In this document: in pieces, positions 26,870 through 35,665 of the stretch
Numbering within the stretch: position 1 is the stretch's first letter
Layout of the letters: each line of letters opens with the position of its first letter
Source: Pseudomonas guariconensis
GTDB lineage: Bacteria > Pseudomonadota > Gammaproteobacteria > Pseudomonadales > Pseudomonadaceae
Direction of reading: 5' to 3'
NCBI RefSeq assembly: GCF_015680235.1
Contig: NZ_JADLJL010000001.1
Span: 310,001 to 374,000, forward strand
DNA length: 64,000 nt
The notes under the pieces: model-generated
Told to the model about the DNA's origin: nothing
Seen by the model: the letters and a program-made list of their open reading frames with translations, nothing else
Databases searched by the model: none
Position numbers and translations under genes: made by a program

Positions 26870-27174
26870 GGCATACTCCTCGGGCTACCCACCGTCTGCG
26901 TACTGCATCAAGGGCTGTAACGAAGCGCCTCCTGGACGCTGCCCAACATCGGGTCGACGTCACAGTCAATTTCCGACACCGCTGTCGGCATTTCGCCAAG
27001 GCGTATTGACATCAATCCGTGCCGCTAGAGAAGATCGCCGGGCCAGCCAGGCGATACAACACGCCTTGCAAATAGTTCCGCAAAACCCCCAAAAAAAAAA
27101 CGACCAGACTGCTCACACGCAAGCATGGCGCTGGCCCCTATCCCTGCCTGAATACCCTTCCATAGGAAACAATC
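26870..27174. other. Intergenic region, no gene seen
   Basis: About 305 bp between the start of the TraX-like gene and the divergent lipoprotein gene. It contains a run of ten A after CCCCC (about 27086-27101). Promoters for both genes must lie here, but I cannot place them with confidence. Confidence 0.4.
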
Positions 27175-27840
27175 ATGCGCAAAACAGCGACGATCATCGG
27201 TTTGCTGACGCTTTGCGGTTGCTCCACCCATACCGGACAGACCGGTGACATGATCGCCGACGCGGCCAAGGACGGAGACGTCTTAGGCGTGGGGATCATG
27301 AGCCTTGCGCTGCCTTTCGCGCTGATCATGGACGTCTTCACCTTGGGCAATACCCTGGACGAAGACGACATGGAAACGGTCGCAACGGCAGTCGAAGCCT
27401 CAGCCAACACTTACACTGCAAGCCAAGCCCAGGCAAGCGAAGCCATCACTCCCCATCAGCCCCCCGAGGCCAACACTTACTACACCCAGGCGCCGACGCC
27501 GGGGAGTCAAGATGCGCTCATTGCATCGCTCAAGGACCACGCCTTGCCACAGTGCGTTGAATACCGCGGCAATCGCTTCTACAACGTCTGCAACTTCGAC
27601 ATCGAGTTAACGTTCTGCATCAAGAACCCCGCGCCGTTCGACAAGGCACCGCTGACCGACGCAGGTGCTGCCTACGATTGTGCAAAGGATCAATACGGCT
27701 TGTGGACGATCGCTGCAGGCAAGGCTATGGCAGGAACATTCACCGGAGAAAGGGCGCTTTACAGCGCGTGCAGGCGCCCTTATTCACCCGTGAAAATCAA
27801 AGGAATCGCAGGCGGCCCAGACCAATATGCATGCAAATAG
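27175..27840 (+). CDS. Putative lipoprotein of unknown function
   Basis: 221 residues. The signal peptide MRKTATIIGLLTLCGC ends in a lipobox-like LCGC, so the mature protein should start at Cys 16 and be lipid-anchored. A second hydrophobic stretch (VGIMSLALPFALIMDVFTLG) is at about residues 42-62. Then comes an Ala/Thr/Pro-rich linker and a C-terminal domain with six Cys (CVEYRGNRFYNVC, FCIKNP, DCAKDQYG, SACRRP, YACK) that may form disulfides. AGGAAA precedes the ATG. No family recognised. It ends 24 bp from the convergent LuxR gene. Confidence 0.7.
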   Translation: MRKTATIIGLLTLCGCSTHTGQTGDMIADAAKDGDVLGVGIMSLALPFALIMDVFTLGNTLDEDDMETVATAVEASANTYTASQAQASEAITPHQPPEANTYYTQAPTPGSQDALIASLKDHALPQCVEYRGNRFYNVCNFDIELTFCIKNPAPFDKAPLTDAGAAYDCAKDQYGLWTIAAGKAMAGTFTGERALYSACRRPYSPVKIKGIAGGPDQYACK

Positions 27841-27864
27841 CAGCTGCTGAAGTCGTGAGCGTTG

Positions 27865-29001
27865 TCACACCTCTGACCCCAAGGTCGCGACACTGCGCAG
27901 GATCAAACGCACCAGCATCGTCTGACGCGTCACCCCGGTCTTGGAGAAGATCGACCGTAGGTGCGCACGTGCCGTGTTGCTGCTGATGCCCAGCTCGATC
28001 GAGGCCTCGTCCTTGGTCAAGCCGTTGGCCAGCAACATGGCCAGGCTGGTTTCTGCCGGTGTCAAGTTGAACAGCGCGCTGACGATTTCCTTCGGCGCGC
28101 TGGAATGCCGCTCCGGGTCGCTGATGAAGATCACCACCGCCGGGCACTGCTTGCCTTCGCTCCATTCCAGCGGCGGTACCGAGCGCACGATGATGCCCAG
28201 GTCCGCGCGCTCGGAAGCACGCTTGACCCGCAGGGCTTCGACCACCGATGGGGTATTGCTCTTGTGCGAGAGCAGGGAGCGTTTGACCAGGCGGCGAAAC
28301 TCCTGGGTCTCGCGGCTGCTGCCGACCACCAGCGAGCCCTGGACCAACCTGATGCCATCCTTGGCCTGGATCAGGTCATTGGCAACCTCGTTGGTCTGCA
28401 GCACATGGCCAGCCTCATCGAGCAGGATCGTGCCGACCTCGAGCTGGTCCACCGCCTCGGCATACAGGTTACGCTCGGTGGCGATGCGGTTGAGCTGGGT
28501 ATGGATTTCGACCGAATGCTCGAGGTGCGGAATGAACTGCGCCAACAACGCCTTTTCGTCATCGCCGAAGCCAGGCGCGGTGCGGCTTCGGCTGATGCGG
28601 ATCCGGCAATTGACGCCGTCGCACGTGGTGATGTCTGCGCCCAGGATATGGAACACGTCCAATGGCTCGAGAAAACTTTTGTAGAACTCCGAATTCAGCC
28701 AGTTGTTGTCGGTGATGAACTCCGAGTTGGTGACCACCTGGCGATTGGGCAGGTCGACGAATGGGTCGAGGGCGAAGAAGTACTGGTTGTAGGAGCTGGT
28801 GATCTGCGCCGTGGAGCCGGTGGTATTGATCATCAGGCCGACATCCAGATGGCTTGGCGGGCGCAGCATGAACGTGACGTACTTGCTGCGCATCTGCACA
28901 TTGAGCTGGTTGAGGAATGTGGCCCAGGGAATGGTCTCCCGTGGCCCCTGATAGAGTTTGCCGACTAGGTCACTGAACGACTCGACGCTGAGGTTGTGCA
29001 T
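27865..29001 (-). CDS. LuxR family helix-turn-helix regulator
   Basis: 378 residues. A C-terminal GerE/LuxR helix-turn-helix occupies about residues 310-370 (LTPAETSLAMLLANGLTKDE, then SSNTARAHLRSIFSKTGVTR). The N-terminal 300 residues have no receiver domain; a PAS-like segment (AVDQLEVGTILLDEAGHVLQ) is visible near the middle. The layout resembles stand-alone LuxR regulators of unknown signal. Convergent with the lipoprotein gene. Confidence 0.85.
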   Translation of the reverse strand: MHNLSVESFSDLVGKLYQGPRETIPWATFLNQLNVQMRSKYVTFMLRPPSHLDVGLMINTTGSTAQITSSYNQYFFALDPFVDLPNRQVVTNSEFITDNNWLNSEFYKSFLEPLDVFHILGADITTCDGVNCRIRISRSRTAPGFGDDEKALLAQFIPHLEHSVEIHTQLNRIATERNLYAEAVDQLEVGTILLDEAGHVLQTNEVANDLIQAKDGIRLVQGSLVVGSSRETQEFRRLVKRSLLSHKSNTPSVVEALRVKRASERADLGIIVRSVPPLEWSEGKQCPAVVIFISDPERHSSAPKEIVSALFNLTPAETSLAMLLANGLTKDEASIELGISSNTARAHLRSIFSKTGVTRQTMLVRLILRSVATLGSEV

Positions 29002-29437
29002 TGAAAAACCGCTTTTCTTGTTGACGTTGGCACGGTGTTGGAAGCACTGCCATCAGGCCTTGTGGCCGATCGCATGAGGCTCACCAGGCAGTGTACCCGC
29101 CCTGGCGAAGCTCAAGGCAACCTGACGGACGATGCCCGTCGCGGCGCCGGTCACGATTTATGGTCTCGTCGAAATGGCCCATCAGCCTCGCCTCGTCACG
29201 TCTCGTTGGACCCGTGAGAAAACATTCTCGGCAGCGATCGGGGGCCGGGCATCGGCCATTGGGACTATGGCCTGTGGCCCAGTTCTCGCGGGCAGCCAAG
29301 AAAAAGCCGGGGCGTTATTTATACGAGGCGGCCTAGAACTTTTTCCTATTTATCGGTCTATCTGGATAGCCACGAAGCTCGGCAAATCACTTGCCAGCCG
29401 GCTACATCCCATTGTCCACCAGAGGTTGTCTTCGCTC
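29002..29437. other. Intergenic region, no gene seen
   Basis: 436 bp between the divergent LuxR-type regulator and the basic exported protein. Short open frames occur in all directions but none has a ribosome site or a recognisable product. An AT-rich patch (TTATTTATACGAGG and TTTTTCCTATTTATCGG, about 29313-29356) lies about 100 bp before the right-hand gene and may hold its promoter. Confidence 0.4.
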
Positions 29438-29842
29438 ATGAAATTCCATGTCCCACGGATAGTGCTGCTCGGCCTGTTCGCGTTCGCGGCAATGGGCTCG
29501 GCATCAGCAACGCAAATGAAGGCGTCCACCCCTGCGGCCACTCCTGAAGTCGCAGCCGTCCAGGCTCCGCGCGAGGCCGCCGGCAACCCCTGGGCCAATC
29601 TGGCCAGCACCGCCGACCTGCAATCGGCACCGCTGCTTGCCCATGACGACCGCTACTGGCACGACCACGATGGCCGCTGGCACGACCGCCGAGGTGACTG
29701 GCGCCGTGACCACTGGCGCCGCGAGCAGGCCCGCCGCGCCGCCGAGCGCCGTCGCGACTGGGAACGCCACCATTATCGCGCCATGCACCATCGCTACGAC
29801 CGCGACTACCGCGATTACGATCGCCGCTACTATCGTCGCTGA
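29438..29842 (+). CDS. Small exported basic protein rich in Arg, His, Asp and Tyr
   Basis: 134 residues from ATG 29438. The signal peptide reads RIVLLGLFAFAAMGSASA. The mature part has an Ala/Pro-rich linker and then, from about residue 75, a strongly charged tail of Trp-His-Asp and Arg repeats (YWHDHDGRWHDRRGDWRRDH) ending in RDYRDYDRRYYRR. Such tails occur in many periplasmic proteins of unknown role. Choice of start rests on the signal peptide. Confidence 0.65.
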   Translation: MKFHVPRIVLLGLFAFAAMGSASATQMKASTPAATPEVAAVQAPREAAGNPWANLASTADLQSAPLLAHDDRYWHDHDGRWHDRRGDWRRDHWRREQARRAAERRRDWERHHYRAMHHRYDRDYRDYDRRYYRR

Positions 29843-30099
29843 TATCCCCTCGTTTTTCTGCGCCAAGCACCTTGGCGCCCCTGCAGACGTCTGGCACGAC
29901 CTGGAGGCCTGCAGGGCAGTTCCAACCGACAGATGCGGACCTGCGGGCGCATTGCTCCGATTCAGTCAACCGACAGCCAATTCACCAGGCCCTGGCGATG
30001 GCCACCCGCCGCGCCTGTGCTAGCGTTTCTGGATTGGGCGCACTTCGCCCGCCTGCCTGACGAGAATCGACCTTTCAACCGACTGATTACAGGTGAGCC

Positions 30100-30555
30100 A
30101 TGGAGCTGAAGATCAATCAAAAGACCTACCAGGTCGATGCCGAAGCCGACACGCCGCTCTTGTGGGTGATCCGCGACGACCTGGGCCTGACCGGGACCAA
30201 GTACGGTTGCGGCCTGGCCCAGTGCGGCGCTTGTTCGGTACTGGTCGACGGCAGCGTGGTGCGCGCCTGTGTCACGCCGGTGGCGAGTGTGGTCGGCCGC
30301 GAGGTGACCACCATCGAGGCGATCGAAGCCGATGAGGTGGGCAAGCGTGTGGTCGCGGCCTGGGTCGAGCATCAAGTGGCCCAGTGCGGCTACTGTCAAT
30401 CCGGCCAGGTGATGGCGGCGACCGCGTTGCTCAAGCACACACCCAAGCCCAGCGACGAGCAGATCGACGCGGCGATGGTCAACCTGTGCCGCTGCGGTAC
30501 CTACAACGCCATCCATGCCGCTCTGCACGACCTGGCCCAAGGGGATAAAGCCTGA
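30100..30555 (+). CDS. iorA: (2Fe-2S) subunit of a molybdenum hydroxylase, isoquinoline 1-oxidoreductase alpha type
   Basis: 151 residues. The N-terminal plant-type ferredoxin cluster is ligated by YGCGLAQCGACSVLVDG and a later Cys (VRACVTP). A second [2Fe-2S] domain follows with CGYCQSGQ and CRCGTY. The subunit passes electrons from the molybdopterin subunit. Its stop overlaps the iorB start by one base (TGATG). Substrate unknown; the gene name marks family likeness only. Confidence 0.87.
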   Translation: MELKINQKTYQVDAEADTPLLWVIRDDLGLTGTKYGCGLAQCGACSVLVDGSVVRACVTPVASVVGREVTTIEAIEADEVGKRVVAAWVEHQVAQCGYCQSGQVMAATALLKHTPKPSDEQIDAAMVNLCRCGTYNAIHAALHDLAQGDKA

Positions 30556-32804
30556 TGAAAGCGCCAATCGCTACCCCCGAAGATCTGCTGAACCTGAGCG
30601 CGGGCGAAACCGTCAACCTGTCGCGCCGGCGTTTTCTGGCCGGCACCGCGGTGGGCGCACTGGTCCTCGGCTTCGGCCTGCCGCTGGGCTCGGCCCGGGT
30701 GCAGGCAGCAGCGGCAACGACCCCGGAACGCGGCACCCAGGTACCGGCTTTCCTGGAGATCCGCCCAGACAACACCGTGCGCCTGCTCAGCCCGTTCATG
30801 GAAGGTGGTCAGGGTACCTATACCTCCATGGCGCAGATCGTCGGCGAGGAACTGGACGCCGACCCGGCCACCTTCCTGGTCGACAGCGCGCCGCCCGGCG
30901 AGGCCTACGTGGTCATGGAGAACGGCATGCGCATCACCGGCGGCAGCATGTCGGTGCGCATGAGCTACCCAACCATGCGCCGCCTCGGCGCCCTCGCCCG
31001 CGCCATGCTGCTGCAGGCCGGTGCCGAGCATTTCGGCGTGCCGGTGGGCGAGCTGTCCACCGAGCCTGGCAAGGTCGTCCATGCGGCCTCCGGGCGCAGC
31101 GTCAGCTATGGCGAGCTGGCCGAGCGGGCCATGGACCTGCCCGTGCCGGACCCGGCCAGCATCCCCCTGCGCGACCCCAGCCAGTTCCGCTGGATCGGCA
31201 AGCCGGTCAAGCGCGTCGATGCCTACGACAAGTCCACCGGCAAGGCCCAGTACAGCATCGACACCAAGGTCGACGGCATGCTCCATGCTGCCGTGCAGCA
31301 TGCACCTCGCCTGGGGATGACGGTCGCCAGCCTGCACAACGAAGCCCAGGTCAAGGCCATGAAGGGGGTGCATTCGGTGCATCAACTGCCTGGCGCCGTG
31401 GCCGTGGTCGCCGAGCGCTGGTGGCACGCCAAGCAGGCTGTGCAGGCCCTGCAGGTCGACTGGCAGGAGCCGGGCCCGGGCTCGAACGTCCGGTCCATGC
31501 CCAAGGACTTTTCCAGCGACGCCTGGCGCGAACACCTGGCCGCCCAGCCCGGCCCTGGCCGCGACGATGAAAAGCAAGGGGACGTGGCCACCGCCCTGGC
31601 CGGCGCCAAGACCACCGTAGAGGCGACCTATCACAACCAGTACCTCAACCATGCCCAGATCGAACCGCCGTCGACGACCGCCCGGTTCAACCCGGACGGT
31701 TCCCTCGAGGTGTGGCTGCCCAACCAGGCACCGGATATGTTCCGCGACGACATCGCCAAACGCACCGGCCTGGACCCGGCGCGGATCACCCTGCACTCGC
31801 CACTGCTCGGCGGCTTCTTTGGCCGGCATTTTCTCTATGACTCGGCCAACCCCTACCCCCAGGCCATCGCACTGGCCAAGGCCGTCGGGCGCCCGGTGAA
31901 GGTGATCTGGACCCGCGAAGAAGAGTTCCTGCGCGATGTGCTGCGCCCGGTCGCCGTGGTCAAATTCCGGGCGGGGCTCGATGACAAAGGCTTGCCGGTC
32001 GCTCTCGAAGCCGTCAGCGCCACCGAGGGGCCGACCGAAGCCATCGCCGGCAAGCAAGGCGAGCAGCTCGACCCCACTGCCCTCGAAGGGTTGTCGGGCA
32101 AGGCCTATGCCATCGCCAACAAACGCATCGCCCAGGTCTACGTCAAAGGGCCGGCCATGCTGGGCTACTGGCGCTCGGTGGGCAACTCGCTCAACGACTT
32201 CTTCTACGAGGCGTTTCTGGACGAGCTGGCCGACAAAGGTGGCCAGGACCCCTTCGAGCTGCGCCTGCACCTGCTGCGCGACAACCCGCGCCTGACCACC
32301 TTGCTGCAGGCCGTTGGCGAGCTGTCCGGGGGCTGGAAGCGCGGCCCGTTCACCGCCGAGGACGGCAGCAAGCGCGCCCGCGGCGTGGCCATGGCCTCGC
32401 CGTTCGGCTCCGAGGCGGCGGTGATCGCCGAGGTGTCCATCGACAATGGCCAGGTCAAGGTGCATGACATCTGGCAGGCGATCGACCCGGGCAGCATCGT
32501 CAACCCGGCGATCATCGAGGCCCAGGTCAACGGTGCGGTAGCCCTGGGGCTGTCTCAGGTGCTGCTGGAGGAAGCGGTGTGGCAGGACGGCATGCCACGG
32601 GCACGTAACTTCGACATGTACCCGGTACTGCCCCCGTCGCGCATGGCCCGGGTGCATGTGCGCATCGTCGAGAGCGGGGCCAAGATGGGCGGCATCGGCG
32701 AGCCACCGTTGCCGGCGGTAGCGCCGGCGGTGGCCAATGCGGTGGCGCGGCTGACCGGCCAGCGGATTCGCAGCATGCCGCTGAGCCGCTACACGTTCAG
32801 CTGA
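30555..32804 (+). CDS. iorB: Molybdopterin-binding large subunit, isoquinoline 1-oxidoreductase beta type, Tat-exported
   Basis: 749 residues. A twin-arginine signal (LSRRRFLAGTAVGALVLGFG) is at about residues 24-43, so the enzyme should be folded with its cofactor and exported by Tat. The xanthine-oxidase-type molybdenum domains follow. The catalytic Glu 716 lies in GGIGEPPLPAVAPAVANAV. The family hydroxylates N-heterocycles or oxidises aldehydes in the periplasm. No cytochrome subunit or XdhC-like maturation gene lies next to it here. Confidence 0.88.
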   Translation: MKAPIATPEDLLNLSAGETVNLSRRRFLAGTAVGALVLGFGLPLGSARVQAAAATTPERGTQVPAFLEIRPDNTVRLLSPFMEGGQGTYTSMAQIVGEELDADPATFLVDSAPPGEAYVVMENGMRITGGSMSVRMSYPTMRRLGALARAMLLQAGAEHFGVPVGELSTEPGKVVHAASGRSVSYGELAERAMDLPVPDPASIPLRDPSQFRWIGKPVKRVDAYDKSTGKAQYSIDTKVDGMLHAAVQHAPRLGMTVASLHNEAQVKAMKGVHSVHQLPGAVAVVAERWWHAKQAVQALQVDWQEPGPGSNVRSMPKDFSSDAWREHLAAQPGPGRDDEKQGDVATALAGAKTTVEATYHNQYLNHAQIEPPSTTARFNPDGSLEVWLPNQAPDMFRDDIAKRTGLDPARITLHSPLLGGFFGRHFLYDSANPYPQAIALAKAVGRPVKVIWTREEEFLRDVLRPVAVVKFRAGLDDKGLPVALEAVSATEGPTEAIAGKQGEQLDPTALEGLSGKAYAIANKRIAQVYVKGPAMLGYWRSVGNSLNDFFYEAFLDELADKGGQDPFELRLHLLRDNPRLTTLLQAVGELSGGWKRGPFTAEDGSKRARGVAMASPFGSEAAVIAEVSIDNGQVKVHDIWQAIDPGSIVNPAIIEAQVNGAVALGLSQVLLEEAVWQDGMPRARNFDMYPVLPPSRMARVHVRIVESGAKMGGIGEPPLPAVAPAVANAVARLTGQRIRSMPLSRYTFS

Positions 32805-32858
32805 CACCACCGAAGCTCAGCGCCCTCGTGCAAAACAGCGGCCTGGCGCAGCCAGCCA

Positions 32859-34361
32859 CTATTCGATGCGAGGGTGCTGCTGCACCAGCAGCTTGCGCTT
32901 GGCTTCGAGCTCGGCGATCTGCGCGTCGATGTCTTCGATCTTCTGCTCGATGGTGTCGTGATGCTCCTGCAGCAGTTCGCGCGCCTCCTCGATGTCCGAG
33001 GCCGCCGGCGCCGCACCGCGCAGAGGCTTGTTGGCCGTCTCTTTCATCGACAAGCCCGTGGCCAGGCCGACCACGGCGATCACCATCAGGTAATAGGCCG
33101 GCATGTATAGGTTGTTGGTACCTTCTACCAACCAGGCGGCGATGGTCGGGGTCAGGCCGGCGATCAATACCGAGATGTTGAAGGCGCTGGCCAGGGCGCT
33201 GTAGCGGATGTGGGTGGGGAACATCGCCGGCAGCGTGGAAGCCATCACCCCGATGAAGAAGTTGAGCAGCACCGCCAGCATCAACAGGCCGGCAAAGATC
33301 ACACCCAGCACGCCGCTGTTGATCAGCATGAAAGCCGGGATGGCGAGGACGAACAACCCCACGCTGCCAGCGATGATGAACGGCCGACGCCCGAACTTGT
33401 CACTGAGCAGGCCGATCATGGGCTGGACGAACAGCATGCCGACCATGATCGCGATGATGATCAGCACACCGTGGTCTTCGCTGTAATGCAGGTTGTGGGA
33501 CAGGTAGCTGGGCATGTAGGTCAGCAGCATGTAGTAGGTGACGTTGGTAGCGATCACCACGCCGATGCAGGTCAGCAGGCTGCGCCAGTGCTGCGTGGCG
33601 ACCTCCTTGAACGATACCTTCGGGCCCGAGGCCAGGCCTTCGCGGTCGCCCTGCTCGAGCTTGTCCACATGCTGCTGGAAGGCTGGAGTCTCTTCCAACG
33701 CATGGCGCAGGTAGAGGCCGATGATGCCCAATGGCAGGGCCAGGAAGAACGGCAGGCGCCAGCCCCAGTCGAGGAACCGTTCTTCGCCCAGGAGGGTGGA
33801 GATGAACACCACCAGGCCCGCGCCGAGCACGAAGCCTGCGATCGAGCCGAAGTCCAGCCAACTGCCCAGGAAACCGCGCTTGCGGTCAGGCGCGTATTCG
33901 GCGACGAAGATCGACGCCCCGGTGTACTCCCCGCCCACCGAGAAGCCCTGGGCCATCTTGGCCAGCAGCAACAGGATCGGCGCCCAGATGCCGATCGAGG
34001 CATAGGATGGGATCAGGCCGATGGCGAAGGTGCTCAGGGACATGATCACGATGGTCGCGGCCAAGATCTTCTGCCGGCCGTAGCGGTCGCCCAGGGCGCC
34101 GAAGAACAACCCGCCCAGCGGGCGTATCAGGAACGGCACCGAGAAGGTCGCCAGGGCGGCGATCATCTGCACGCCGGGGCTGGCATTGGGAAAGAACACC
34201 TTGCCCAGGGCATAGGCGACGAACCCATAGACGCCGAAGTCGAACCACTCCATGGCGTTGCCCAGCGCGGCGGCGGTGATCGCCTTGCGCATCTTGGCAT
34301 CGTCGACGATGGTGATGTCTTTCAAACCGATCGGCTTGACGGTTTTTTTCCGTGGTTTCAT
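32859..34361 (-). CDS. proP: Proline/betaine osmosensory transporter ProP (MHS family)
   Basis: 500 residues with twelve helices of the major facilitator superfamily, metabolite:H+ symporter branch (LGNAMEWFDFGVYGFVAYAL; GGLFFGALGDRYGRQK). After the last helix a C-terminal tail of about 45 residues forms a heptad-patterned coiled coil (ARELLQEHHDTIEQKIEDID, then IAELEAKRKLLVQQH). That coiled coil is the mark of osmosensing ProP, which takes up proline, betaines and ectoine at high osmolality. Convergent with iorB. Confidence 0.9.
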   Translation of the reverse strand: MKPRKKTVKPIGLKDITIVDDAKMRKAITAAALGNAMEWFDFGVYGFVAYALGKVFFPNASPGVQMIAALATFSVPFLIRPLGGLFFGALGDRYGRQKILAATIVIMSLSTFAIGLIPSYASIGIWAPILLLLAKMAQGFSVGGEYTGASIFVAEYAPDRKRGFLGSWLDFGSIAGFVLGAGLVVFISTLLGEERFLDWGWRLPFFLALPLGIIGLYLRHALEETPAFQQHVDKLEQGDREGLASGPKVSFKEVATQHWRSLLTCIGVVIATNVTYYMLLTYMPSYLSHNLHYSEDHGVLIIIAIMVGMLFVQPMIGLLSDKFGRRPFIIAGSVGLFVLAIPAFMLINSGVLGVIFAGLLMLAVLLNFFIGVMASTLPAMFPTHIRYSALASAFNISVLIAGLTPTIAAWLVEGTNNLYMPAYYLMVIAVVGLATGLSMKETANKPLRGAAPAASDIEEARELLQEHHDTIEQKIEDIDAQIAELEAKRKLLVQQHPRIE

Positions 34362-34447
34362 GGCCAGTCCCTGTAGCTGAGCGAGTTCTATGGCATCAGA
34401 TACAACGGGACGCTAAATAATTCCTCGTGACGGCACACACCGTGCGC

Positions 34448-34674
34448 GGTGGGAGCCAACTGTCTTGAGTTGCTTGCCCCAGTCCTATCGCTGGCAAGCC
34501 AGCTCCCACAGGTACGGCGGTGTCTCTGAAGACAGCGCAGGCCTGGTGGTGGCGGGTTCTTGGCAAAGGCGGTTGTGGCGTTACCGACGCATTCGCGGGG
34601 CCAGCCCGCTCAGAAGACACGTGATTTCTGTAGAAGCGGCCTTGTGCCGCGAAAGGGGCGCCAAGCGCCCCTGA
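34448..34674. repeat. REP elements between proP and the LysR gene
   Basis: Three degenerate units: CGCTGGCAAGCCAGCTCCCACAG (about 34489), CGCGGGGCCAGCCCGCTC (about 34593) and TGTAGAAGCGGCCTTGTGCCGCG (about 34629), then GGGGCGC-CAA-GCGCCCC. The 318-bp gap holds no gene that I can support. Confidence 0.65.
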
Positions 34675-34679
34675 AATCC

Positions 34680-35570
34680 TCAATGCCCAGCGCTCGGCAA
34701 CTGCGCCCGCAAGAACCCCATCAACGCTTGCGCCGCTGGCGACAGGCTGCGCCCCTTGCGTGTCAGCATGCCGATCTGGCGCTCCACCTTGGGCTCTGCC
34801 AGCGGCAGGAATGCGAGTTTTTCGTTCTCCAAGGGAAACGCCAGGTACGGCAAGGTACTGACCCCTACCCCCTCCTCCAGCATCGCGATCAACGAAATCA
34901 TGTTGGAGACGAACAGCCGACTGTGCTCCAGCAAACACGCCGCATCGGTGCCTTCGAGCAGCCGCGAGGTGCCATTGCGGATCATCGGCACGTCCTGCAG
35001 TTGCGACCAATGCAGGGCACCGCCCACCGTCACCAGCGGGTGGTCAGCCCGGCACACCACCCCGACCTGGTCGTTGATGATCGACGTGAATTCGACCTGC
35101 TCATCCTCCATCCACAGGCTGCCGATACTGAAATCCACCTGCCCCTGGGCCAGCAACTGCTGAACGCTTTCGGCCGTGCCGTCCTGAATGCTCACCTGCA
35201 CGTTCGGGTGCTCGGCCACGAAACGCGCCAGTGGCCCTGGCAACAAGCGACTGGCCACCGACGGTACGGTAGCGATGCTGACTTGGCCGATTTCGTGACG
35301 GGCCAGCAGCATGGCCTCACGGGCGATCCGGTCGTGGTGTTCGAGCAAGCCGCGAAACAGCGGCAGGCAATGCTCGCCGAAGGGCGTCAGTTCCACCCGG
35401 CCACCGCCCTTCTCTACCAAGGGCTGGCCCAGTTTCTGTTCGAGTTCGCGCACCGCCAGCGATATCGCGGGCTGGGTGCGGTAGGCCTGGCGTGCGGCGG
35501 CATGGAAACTCTTGAGCTCGGCCACCAGCACGAAATAGCGCAGCTGGGCGATCTTCAACTCGGGCAACAT
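34680..35570 (-). CDS. LysR family regulator of the adjacent operon
   Basis: 296 residues; AAGGA stands 9 bp before ATG 35570. The winged helix is at residues 1-62 (LKIAQLRYFVLVAELKSFHA, then TQPAISLAVRELEQKLGQPL), and the effector domain covers about residues 90-290. It is divergent from the aldehyde dehydrogenase gene with a 95-bp AT-rich gap, the classic arrangement for a LysR protein controlling the neighbouring operon. The effector is unknown. Confidence 0.88.
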   Translation of the reverse strand: MLPELKIAQLRYFVLVAELKSFHAAARQAYRTQPAISLAVRELEQKLGQPLVEKGGGRVELTPFGEHCLPLFRGLLEHHDRIAREAMLLARHEIGQVSIATVPSVASRLLPGPLARFVAEHPNVQVSIQDGTAESVQQLLAQGQVDFSIGSLWMEDEQVEFTSIINDQVGVVCRADHPLVTVGGALHWSQLQDVPMIRNGTSRLLEGTDAACLLEHSRLFVSNMISLIAMLEEGVGVSTLPYLAFPLENEKLAFLPLAEPKVERQIGMLTRKGRSLSPAAQALMGFLRAQLPSAGH

Positions 35571-35665
35571 GGTTAACGATCCTTATCAAAGCATTTTTTT
35601 TATTAATTTTTATTTGCACCATATTGCTCGCATGATGGAAGCCAGGCAAACGGAGGCTTTCATCC
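35571..35665. promoter_or_regulatory. Divergent LysR / aldehyde dehydrogenase control region
   Basis: 95 bp with an unusually AT-rich core for this window (about 35583-35625, including a run of eight T). It must carry both promoters and probably the LysR binding site. No motif can be assigned firmly by eye. Confidence 0.5.

Noticed and set aside
29035-29336. Small open frames in the LuxR / basic protein gap
   Set aside because: No ribosome sites, no family likeness and conflicting frames on both strands.
30501-32810. 769-codon minus-strand frame opposite iorB
   Set aside because: The plus-strand gene carries the catalytic Glu and a Tat signal; the reverse frame matches no family.
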